This document shows positions 58,339-64,000 of a DNA stretch of 64,000 bases, in pieces. A program made the position numbers and the translations under genes. The notes below the pieces were generated by a model, which was not told where the DNA came from, did no database searches, and saw nothing but the letters and a program-made list of their open reading frames with translations. Within the stretch, counting starts at the first letter, position 1. Each line of letters starts with the position of its first letter. Origin of the DNA: an uncultured Ruminiclostridium sp. (GTDB lineage: Bacteria; Bacillota; Clostridia; Oscillospirales; Ruminococcaceae); contig CAJUQV010000011.1 in assembly GCA_910588335.1 (NCBI GenBank), forward strand, positions 25,805 through 89,804, written 5' to 3'.

Positions 58339-60957
58339 ATGAAGAAAGAACTGGCGAAAACCTACTCCCCAAAAGATTTTGAGGACAGGATATATCAAAA
58401 CTGGCTGGAAAAGAAATATTTCCACGCCGTAATAGACAAAAACAAGACCCCTTTTACCATAGTTATCCCCCCTCCCAACATTACGGGACAGCTTCATATG
58501 GGGCACGCTCTTGACGAGACTTTTCAGGATATTATAATTCGCTATAAGAGAATGCAGGGCTTCTGCACTCTCTGGCTCCCCGGCACCGACCACGCGTCCA
58601 TCGCCACCGAGGCGAAAATCGTCGCGGCAATGAAGGAAGAGGGACTTTCCAAGGACGATGTTGGCCGAGAGGGCTTTCTTGACAGAGCATGGAAGTGGAA
58701 GGACAAGTATGCGAGCAGAATATGCGAACAGCTTACAAAATTGGGCTGCTCCTGCGACTGGGACAGGCTCAGATTCACTCTTGACGAGGGCTGTTCCAAG
58801 GCGGTACAGAAGGTGTTTATCGACCTGTACAACGAGGGATTGATTTATCACGGCGAGAGAATAATCAACTGGTGCCCAAACTGTAAGACCAGCATAAGCG
58901 ATATCGAGTGCGAATATGAGGAACAGGCGGGGCACTTCTGGCACATTAAATATCCATTTGCCGACGGCAGCGGCTTTGTGGAAATAGCCACCACCCGTCC
59001 CGAAACTCTTTTAGGTGATACCGCCGTCGCGGTAAATCCCGATGATGAGCGCTATAAGGAAATAATAGGCAAAAAGGTAATATTGCCCTTGGTAAATAAG
59101 GAGATACCCGTTATTGCCGACGAATACGTGGATATGGAATTCGGTACTGGCGTTGTTAAAATCACACCCGCACACGACCCCAACGACTACGAAGTAGGAC
59201 TCCGTCACGATCTGGAAATAATCAACATCATGAACGAGGACGCAACCATTAACAAAAAGGGCGGGAAATACGCAGGAATGGATCGCTACGAAGCGAGAAA
59301 AGCCATGGTTGCCGATCTGGAGGAACTGGGTCTTCTCGTTAAGGTTGAGGAGCACATTCATAACGTAGGCACCTGTCAGCGCTGCCACACCGTGGTTGAG
59401 CCTCGCTGCTCAAAACAGTGGTTCGTTTCCATGAAAAAGCTTGCGGAACCCGCCATCGACGTGGTAAAATCGGGAGAACTGCGCTATATTCCCAAGCGCT
59501 TTGAAAACGGCTACCTTCACTGGATGGAAAATATAAGAGACTGGTGCGTTTCCCGACAGCTCTGGTGGGGACACAGGATTCCCGCCTACTACTGCACAAA
59601 CAAGGAATGCGGCCACGAAACCATTGCCGCCTCCGCACCAGACAAGTGCCCTAAATGCGGAGCGAAGATGATACAGGACGGTGACACTCTCGATACATGG
59701 TTCAGTTCGGCGCTGTGGCCATTCTCCACTTTGGGCTGGCCCGACAAGACCGAGGACTACGAATATTTTTACCCCACAAACACATTGGTAACGGGCTACG
59801 ACATCATACCCTTCTGGGTATCCCGAATGATATTCAGCGGTCTGCACTACACCGGGCAGAAGCCTTTTACCGACGTTTACATTCACGGACTTCTCAGAGA
59901 CAGTCAGGGAAGAAAAATGTCCAAATCCTTGGGCAACGGCGTTGACCCTCTGGAAATAATAGAGCAGTACGGCGCGGACGCTTTAAGGCTCACCCTTATT
60001 ACAGGGAACGCTCCCGGAAACGATATGCGCTGGTCGGAGGCGAAGTTGAACAACAGCAGGAACTTCGCCAACAAGCTCTGGAACGCTTCAAGGTATATTT
60101 TAATGAACCTGCCGGAGGATATGACCAAGGCAGTGCTCCCCGAAAATCTTCCCATAGAGGACAAATGGCTTTTATCCCTTTACAACGAGCTTGTTAAGGA
60201 CGTAACCTATAATATTGACGCTTACGAATTCGGCATAGCCTGCGGAAAGGTTTATGACTTTATATGGGACATTTACTGCGACTGGTACATCGAGCTTACC
60301 AAACCCCGTATCGCCGAGGGGGGAGAGACCGCCAAAGCGGCGCAAAACGTTCTGGTTTACGTTATGGCGGGACTGCTTAAGCTTCTCCACCCGTTTATGC
60401 CATATATTACCGAGGAAATATGGCAGTCCATGCCCGTTGAGGGTCAGTCCGAAAGCATTATGGTTTCCCAATGGTGCAAATACGACGAAACGCTATGCTT
60501 CCCCAAAGAGCAGGAGGATTTCGGCAAGATAATCGACGCCGTAAAAGCGATACGCGTTCAGAGAAGCGAGCTGAACGTGCCCCCCTCCAAAAAGGCTTCA
60601 CTGGAAATAGAAACCGGAGACAAAGAGCTGTTCGAGTCCTGCGCGGTGTTCTTTACACGTCTGGCGGGAGCTTCCTCGGTTGAGGTAAAGGAAAAGGTTG
60701 AGTCCGCCGAAGGTAAAATGACCGCCGTTACCGCCGCCGCAAGGCTGTTTATGCCCAAGGGCGAGCTGGTTGACGCGGAGAAAGAAGCGGCAAGGCTGGA
60801 TAAGGAAATCAAGGCGGTACAGAAGGACATTGATTTCCTCAGCAAAAAGCTGAATAATCCGGGATTTTTGGCTAAGGCGCCCAAGGAGCAGATTGAAAAT
60901 GAGAGGGCGAAGCTGGAAAAGGCGGAAGAGAAGATGAGGAAGCTTCTGCAAAAGTAA
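58339..60957 (+). CDS. valS: Valyl-tRNA synthetase
   Basis: ValS charges tRNA-Val. The 872-residue protein is full length for the class I enzyme: PPPNITGQLHMGHALDE with the HIGH-like HMGH (about 53-56), the editing domain with TTRPETLLGDTAVAVNPDD, zinc-binding cysteine clusters (CPNCKTSISDIEC; CTNKECGHE and CPKCG), LDTWFSSALWPFSTLGWP, the KMSKS loop GRKMSKSLGNGVDP and the C-terminal coiled-coil arm ending EEKMRKLLQK. AAAGGAT precedes the ATG. No T-box leader was recognised in the short upstream gap, which holds an R element. Confidence 0.97.
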   Translation: MKKELAKTYSPKDFEDRIYQNWLEKKYFHAVIDKNKTPFTIVIPPPNITGQLHMGHALDETFQDIIIRYKRMQGFCTLWLPGTDHASIATEAKIVAAMKEEGLSKDDVGREGFLDRAWKWKDKYASRICEQLTKLGCSCDWDRLRFTLDEGCSKAVQKVFIDLYNEGLIYHGERIINWCPNCKTSISDIECEYEEQAGHFWHIKYPFADGSGFVEIATTRPETLLGDTAVAVNPDDERYKEIIGKKVILPLVNKEIPVIADEYVDMEFGTGVVKITPAHDPNDYEVGLRHDLEIINIMNEDATINKKGGKYAGMDRYEARKAMVADLEELGLLVKVEEHIHNVGTCQRCHTVVEPRCSKQWFVSMKKLAEPAIDVVKSGELRYIPKRFENGYLHWMENIRDWCVSRQLWWGHRIPAYYCTNKECGHETIAASAPDKCPKCGAKMIQDGDTLDTWFSSALWPFSTLGWPDKTEDYEYFYPTNTLVTGYDIIPFWVSRMIFSGLHYTGQKPFTDVYIHGLLRDSQGRKMSKSLGNGVDPLEIIEQYGADALRLTLITGNAPGNDMRWSEAKLNNSRNFANKLWNASRYILMNLPEDMTKAVLPENLPIEDKWLLSLYNELVKDVTYNIDAYEFGIACGKVYDFIWDIYCDWYIELTKPRIAEGGETAKAAQNVLVYVMAGLLKLLHPFMPYITEEIWQSMPVEGQSESIMVSQWCKYDETLCFPKEQEDFGKIIDAVKAIRVQRSELNVPPSKKASLEIETGDKELFESCAVFFTRLAGASSVEVKEKVESAEGKMTAVTAAARLFMPKGELVDAEKEAARLDKEIKAVQKDIDFLSKKLNNPGFLAKAPKEQIENERAKLEKAEEKMRKLLQK

Positions 60958-60963
60958 TAAATA

Positions 60964-61009
60964 AAAAAAGCTGCAATCAGCCCCGAAAAGGGGATTGCGG
61001 CTTTTTTTG
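60964..61009 (+). terminator. Terminator of valS
   Basis: AAAAAAGCTGCAATC and GATTGCGGCTTTTTTT form a long stem with an inner CCCC/GGGG stem, followed by a T-run. Confidence 0.85.
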
Positions 61010-61028
61010 TAACAATTTTTATCGGACG

Positions 61029-61057
61029 TTGACAATGTAATAAAAAAATGCTATAAT
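61029..61057 (+). promoter_or_regulatory. Consensus sigma-A promoter of the Phd/RelE operon
   Basis: Perfect TTGACA (61029-61034) and TATAAT (61052-61057) with a 17-base spacer. Overlapping AT repeats downstream may hold the operator for the antitoxin. Confidence 0.85.
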
Positions 61058-61092
61058 ATTATTATAATTTTACTATATTACGGAGGTACACC

Positions 61093-61374
61093 ATGAATAT
61101 TCGTCCTTCAGCGGCTATACGCCAGAATTACAACGAAATCGCCGAGCTTTGCAGGAAAACGTCCGAACCCGTGTTCCTTACCAAAAACGGGGAAGGCGAT
61201 CTGGTGGTTATGGATATCGAGTCTTTTGAGAGAAGGGAAAAAATGCTTAAGCTCAGGGAAGAGCTGCTTTCGGTGGAAGAGGACAGAGCAGCGGGAAGCA
61301 AGGGCTACACGGTCAAGGAAGTCGCTTCTATGATGAGAAATGCCATCAGAGAGGTTAAGAAGAACAATGAGTGA
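61093..61374 (+). CDS. Type II antitoxin, Phd/YefM family
   Basis: Phd/YefM antitoxins repress their own operon and neutralise a RelE-type toxin. The 93-residue protein has the Phd N-terminus MNIRPSAAIRQNYNEIAELCRKTSEPVFLTKNGEGDLVVMDIESFE, and a charged C-terminus of a toxin-binding kind. CGGAGG precedes the ATG. It overlaps the toxin start by 8 bases (ATGAGTGA). Confidence 0.93.
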   Translation: MNIRPSAAIRQNYNEIAELCRKTSEPVFLTKNGEGDLVVMDIESFERREKMLKLREELLSVEEDRAAGSKGYTVKEVASMMRNAIREVKKNNE

Positions 61375-61681
61375 AAATAAATATAATGTTCATGTATCCG
61401 AAACGGCGGCTAAAATGCTTGTGGATCACTCCGCTTTTTTGGCGACAGTGAACGAAGAGGCGGCCGACAGGCTTACAGACTCATTTGAAGCCGCCGCCAA
61501 TTCATTGCAGGAAAATCCCCAAAGATGCCCGTGGTTTAAACGCGACGAGGTGCCGGCAAAAAAATACAGATTTTTATTGTTTGAAAAAAGGTATATGCTG
61601 ATTTTTCAAGTTTGCGATAAAAACGTGTACGTCGATTACGTCCTCGACTGCCGACAAGACTACGGCTGGCTGCTTAACTGA
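61367..61681 (+). CDS. Type II toxin, RelE/ParE superfamily
   Basis: The 104-residue protein begins MSENKYNVHVSETAAKMLVDH, contains LQENPQRCPWFKRDEVPAKKYRFLLFEKRYMLIFQVCDKNVYVDYVLDCRQDYGWLL and fits the RelE/ParE fold. RelE-like toxins cut mRNA at the ribosome; ParE-like ones act on gyrase. I favour the ATG at 61367 overlapping the antitoxin, because the upstream reading frame start lies within the antitoxin coding region without a binding site. Confidence 0.88.
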   Translation: MSENKYNVHVSETAAKMLVDHSAFLATVNEEAADRLTDSFEAAANSLQENPQRCPWFKRDEVPAKKYRFLLFEKRYMLIFQVCDKNVYVDYVLDCRQDYGWLLN

Positions 61682-61703
61682 GCGCAGACCTCAAAACAAG
61701 TTA

Positions 61704-62132
61704 TTAGTGAAACGCTCCATATGTAATCCATTCGGGCAGCATTCCGTTATTATACAGAGAAATAACCAGATAAATTATTCCGCCCACCGCGGATATCACC
61801 GTACCCGCCAGAGCCAGACCGCGATAGCGCTTGCCATTTACGAATCCGATTATCGAAGTCAATACGCCTATCGGGTGAAGTATTATGGATATCCTGTACA
61901 TTCCCACCACGGCGCAGACAAATCCAAACACGGTCAGAAGCTCGGATATACCGAGAGGCGCCTTCGGCTTCGCGGGCGTCATATAAACGGGCGGCGCGGC
62001 GGGCAGAACCGGTACGCTTGCGTTGGGATACGGAGGCGCGGGCTGAGCGGGGTTAAAGCTTTCACAGCGGCAGTTGAAGCAGAAAATATTGTTGTCGCTG
62101 TTTTCCGCGCCGCAGTTTTTACAGTATTTCAT
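61704..62132 (-). CDS. Zinc-ribbon membrane protein
   Basis: The 142-residue protein has an N-terminal zinc ribbon, MKYCKNCGAENSDNNIFCFNCRC, with two CxxC pairs. A Pro/Ala/Tyr-rich linker (about 30-60) follows, and then two hydrophobic helices (about 67-95 and 106-130) in a DUF4190-like layout. The start at ATG 62132 follows AGAAGGGG; the longer reading upstream has no such support. Such proteins are common in Firmicutes; the function is unknown. It is convergent with the toxin gene. Confidence 0.85.
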   Translation of the reverse strand: MKYCKNCGAENSDNNIFCFNCRCESFNPAQPAPPYPNASVPVLPAAPPVYMTPAKPKAPLGISELLTVFGFVCAVVGMYRISIILHPIGVLTSIIGFVNGKRYRGLALAGTVISAVGGIIYLVISLYNNGMLPEWITYGAFH

Positions 62133-62198
62133 ATTATATTCCCCTTCTTTCATAACACGAACCCACGGAAATACGTATGCGTATTTTCGTGCTGTCTT

Positions 62199-62252
62199 AT
62201 AATAATCTTTGATCAAAGTATAGACGAATATATGGATGATCAAAGATTAGTC
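62199..62252. repeat. R element, simple form
   Basis: AATAATCTTTGATCA ... TGATCAAAGATTAG, a single hairpin of the R family with a worn left end. Confidence 0.75.
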
Positions 62253-62257
62253 TTTTT

Positions 62258-63004
62258 TTATTTTCCGAGAAAAAACACCGCCGACAGTGCGAACCACTCT
62301 CTGAGCCAGTACGACGGAACCAGATACCAAGGCGTGTCGGCGCTTATCGATGTGGTTTTAAGCCCCGCCCTTTCCGCCATAAGTCCGGCGCGGTATAAAT
62401 GAAACCCGTCGGTGACTATCGCCGCCTCGGTCACTTCTATACCCATATCCTCCAGAAGCCGCGCGGAAAAAGCAATATTCTCCTCCGTACTTTCGGAAAC
62501 GTCCTCCGCGAATATTCTTTCCTCCGAGATACCCATTTCCTCAAGAGCTTTTTTCATGGCCTCGGCTTCGGAAACGGGTTCGTCTTTCCCCTGTCCCCCC
62601 GACACCACGCAGATAAGCTCCTCGTTCTCCTTAAGAAATTCACAGGCCGCCTCCAGCCGTCGGTTAAGCATAAGAGAAGGCTTTCCGCTCTTATCCACTC
62701 GGCAGCCCAGTACTATAACCGCGTCGGGCTGTTTCGGCACATTGTGTATTTCCTTTATCATAAGGGAAGAAAGAACCGCCGCGTATGCGCAAAGCAGGCC
62801 GAATACCGAAGAAAAGCATATCAGGAACACCTTGCCGGATTTTCTTTTCCAAAGCTTTTTCAGAAATGTTTTCACCCGTCCGAAAAAAACGGTAATCAGA
62901 AGCGCCGCCAACGACATAAACAAGCCGAAAAACGCGCCTATATTGGTTATCCCCCTCGGCATCTGACCCGCAAATATCAGAACAAACGCCGATTCGAGAG
63001 CCAC
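62258..63004 (-). CDS. YdcF/ElyC-family membrane protein (DUF218)
   Basis: The 248-residue protein starts with two or three hydrophobic segments (about 3-40 and 60-85) and then a DUF218/YdcF domain with DAVIVLGCRVDKSGKPSLMLNRRL, CVVSGGQGKDEPVSEAEAM, AEDVSESTEENIAFS and VTDGFHLYRAGLMAERAG. Family members such as SanA and ElyC influence cell-envelope and peptidoglycan precursor metabolism. The start codon is GTG at 63004, with AGGG eight bases upstream. It is followed on the minus strand by the R element and zinc-ribbon gene. Confidence 0.88.
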   Translation of the reverse strand: MALESAFVLIFAGQMPRGITNIGAFFGLFMSLAALLITVFFGRVKTFLKKLWKRKSGKVFLICFSSVFGLLCAYAAVLSSLMIKEIHNVPKQPDAVIVLGCRVDKSGKPSLMLNRRLEAACEFLKENEELICVVSGGQGKDEPVSEAEAMKKALEEMGISEERIFAEDVSESTEENIAFSARLLEDMGIEVTEAAIVTDGFHLYRAGLMAERAGLKTTSISADTPWYLVPSYWLREWFALSAVFFLGK

Positions 63005-63104
63005 TGACAGTACCCTAAGCGCAATTTTAAAGATTTTTTTTACTTCTTTTATTTTCTTTTCCTCTCTTGTGTTAATGACAGTATTATATGTTATTTCTTT
63101 TTTA

Positions 63105-63209
63105 ATAAAAAAAAATAACCGCCCACAGTTTGCCTACCGAAGCGGTTTTTTCAATGTAAATAATTGATTAAACCAATCGGAAGCAGCCGTCCGGACTGCT
63201 TCTTTTTCT
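63105..63209 (-). ncRNA. Candidate antisense antitoxin RNA, copy 1
   Basis: A minus-strand promoter (TTGACA 63239-63244, TATAAT 63216-63221) would start an RNA near 63209 that ends at an AACCGC/GCGGTT hairpin with T-run near 63105-63150. The sequence GAAGCAGTCCGGACGGCTGC and ATTGG nearby equals copy 2. The toxin gene for this copy survives only as the last 30 or so bases. Confidence 0.6.
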
Positions 63210-63215
63210 ATCCTT

Positions 63216-63244
63216 ATTATACACTCTTTCGCCCGATTTGTCAA
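63216..63244 (-). promoter_or_regulatory. Promoter of antisense RNA copy 1
   Basis: Consensus TTGACA, 17 bases, TATAAT on the minus strand. Confidence 0.75.
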
Positions 63245-63271
63245 GGCTGAGCATAAAAAACCTCCCGTCCA

Positions 63272-63300
63272 TTGACAAACGGGAGATTTTCTGTTAGAAT
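63272..63300 (+). promoter_or_regulatory. Promoter of the small toxin gene
   Basis: TTGACA (63272-63277), 17 bases, TAGAAT (63295-63300). CTCCCGT and ACGGGAG flank the -35 as an inverted repeat. The leader to 63380 carries CAGTCC, GGACGG and CTTCCGATTGG, which recur in the antisense RNA genes. Confidence 0.65.
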
Positions 63301-63380
63301 AAAAAACGAGCAGTCCACATGACGTAAACGGACGGTTGGCTTCCGATTGGCAGTATCCTGCCGAAAGGAGGTGTTGCCAA

Positions 63381-63485
63381 ATGGAGTACATAACTCTTGG
63401 TGATCTTACGCAGATTGGCATATTTTTAGTTGCCTTTGCGGCGTTGATTATTAAGGCATCTTCTTTTTTTAATAAAAAGAAATAA
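63381..63485 (+). CDS. Small hydrophobic type I toxin-like peptide
   Basis: The 34-residue peptide MEYITLGDLTQIGIFLVAFA continues with a hydrophobic run to residue 24 and a basic tail ending NKKK. A single membrane helix with polar ends and basic tail is the profile of holin-like type I toxins of Firmicutes. An ideal AAAGGAGG lies 11 bases before the ATG. The gene has its own promoter, ends at a bidirectional hairpin, and converges on an antisense RNA gene. Such toxins depolarise the membrane when freed from RNA control. The assignment rests on layout and composition. Confidence 0.75.
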   Translation: MEYITLGDLTQIGIFLVAFAALIIKASSFFNKKK

Positions 63486-63565
63486 CCGCCCAATGTCTGC
63501 AAAACCGCGCGGTTATTTTTTAAAGTAACCAATCGGAAGCAGCCGTCCGGACTGCTTCTTTTTCT
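63470..63565 (-). ncRNA. Candidate antisense antitoxin RNA, copy 2
   Basis: A minus-strand promoter (TTGACA 63595-63600, TATAAT 63572-63577) would start an RNA near 63565 that runs into the toxin 3' end and stops at the AAATAACCGC/GCGGTTATTT hairpin (63480-63518). It overlaps the toxin mRNA 3' region by about 50 bases. Confidence 0.65.
63480..63520. terminator. Shared bidirectional terminator of toxin and antisense RNA
   Basis: AAATAACCGC (63480-63489) pairs with GCGGTTATTT (63509-63518), with T-runs on both strands. Confidence 0.75.
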
Positions 63566-63571
63566 ATATTT

Positions 63572-63600
63572 ATTATACAACATCTATCCCGTTTTGTCAA
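63572..63600 (-). promoter_or_regulatory. Promoter of antisense RNA copy 2
   Basis: Consensus TTGACA, 17 bases, TATAAT on the minus strand; the flanks match copy 1. Confidence 0.75.
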
Positions 63601-63603
63601 CCT

Positions 63604-64000
63604 GCAAAGCAAATATTATGCTCATTAAAAACGTCTCATTTTATCCCGTTAGAAATAACTAATATAGACTGGAAATTGTCGTGCCGCATACAACAAAAAT
63701 CCTCTTTGTGAAATTCACGTTTCTCTTTTTATCTTAAAAATGCACAAAATACAACCCGTTTTATAGAGATATTAACCAAAAAACAAAAATATTTTCTATT
63801 TTTTTAAAAACCACTAAAGTTTTTTGGAACATTGCCGATATAATTTCTGAAAGGCTCAGGGAAAGGAAAACCAAATGAAATAAAATCGTTCGGTAAATCA
63901 CCCCGAACCTTAAAAGCGAAGTGCACACGCTTAAATTCACCAAATCGCCGTAAAATTTTAATGCGGCGTTAAGCCCCCGAAAGGACTTCGGGGACGGAAA
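63604..64000. other. AT-rich right edge without a recognised gene
   Basis: About 400 bases with no convincing gene. Near the end are a GCCG/CGGC hairpin and a CCCCGAAAGGACTTCGGGG hairpin (about 63979-63996), which may be part of a feature continuing past the window. Confidence 0.4.

Noticed and set aside
63134..63583. Minus-strand open frame of 149 codons at the right end
   Set aside because: It runs across both antisense RNA promoters, hairpins and the small toxin gene; low-complexity basic translation and no binding site.
1..64000. CRISPR array or tRNA genes
   Set aside because: No regularly spaced repeats with unique spacers and no cloverleaf-like sequence were seen; the short palindromes are dispersed and irregular.

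Overview
The window looks like chromosome of a motile, endospore-forming anaerobe of the Clostridia (Firmicutes/Bacillota), probably on the Oscillospiraceae/Ruminococcaceae side. The reasons are a Gram-positive style flgB-flgC-fliE-fliF-fliG-fliH-fliI-fliJ operon, spore genes (dipicolinate synthase subunits A and B, SpoIID), a flagellin lysine methylase (FliB), a fused 2-hydroxyacyl-CoA dehydratase activase of about 1,425 residues, and ribosome binding sites that are nearly all AAAGGA/GAAAGG. No transposase, prophage or CRISPR array was seen. The mobile component consists of small non-coding elements.

Layout. 1-7.6 kb: flagellar basal body and export genes on the minus strand, running off the left edge. 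7.9-13.5 kb: a membrane protein, then a plus-strand signalling block with a PilZ protein, a membrane diguanylate cyclase, a ParA ATPase ending in an AT-hook-like tail, and an unknown partner. 13.7-16.6 kb: class II aldolase, RNase P RNA and a membrane-anchored polysaccharide deacetylase. 17-25.3 kb (minus): PcrA helicase, an SPFH protein, a DinJ/YafQ toxin-antitoxin pair and the giant activase. 25.4-33.3 kb: a small P-loop kinase, two CAP-domain surface proteins, FliB, then dpaA-dpaB and spoIID. 33.6-38.4 kb: membrane protein, lipoprotein with DxDxDG repeats, and a PhoB/PhoR-like two-component pair. 38.6-44.7 kb: housekeeping run DUF1385-prmC-recA-recX-rimO-pgsA. 45-48.5 kb (minus): a hypothetical protein, a small glycyl-radical-like protein, a PocR-chemoreceptor fusion and thioredoxin. 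48.7-53.8 kb: sugar-phosphate aldolase, rhamnulokinase, a SARP-type regulator with a degenerate GGDEF domain, and an SGNH lipoprotein. 54.3-61 kb: DUF1858, trmK, nif3-like, rqcH, a small hypothetical and valS. 61-64 kb: a Phd/RelE pair, a zinc-ribbon membrane protein, a YdcF-family protein and a candidate type I toxin with convergent antisense RNA genes.

The intergenic DNA is unusually rich in short palindromic elements. I distinguish a roughly 45-110 bp family with ATACTAATC...GATTAGTAT ends (called R elements here), two related ~160 bp MITE families flanked by TA (A, three copies; B, two copies), and two further single inverted-repeat elements. Three of the five MITEs sit at the same position inside the right end of an R element. 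The two B copies are inverted, nearly identical and bracket rhaB.

Several parts may work together. The c-di-GMP genes next to the flagellar operon, the PocR chemoreceptor and the SARP-GGDEF regulator suggest second-messenger control of motility or surface behaviour. The dpa and spoIID genes serve sporulation. The aldolase and rhamnulokinase suggest deoxysugar catabolism.
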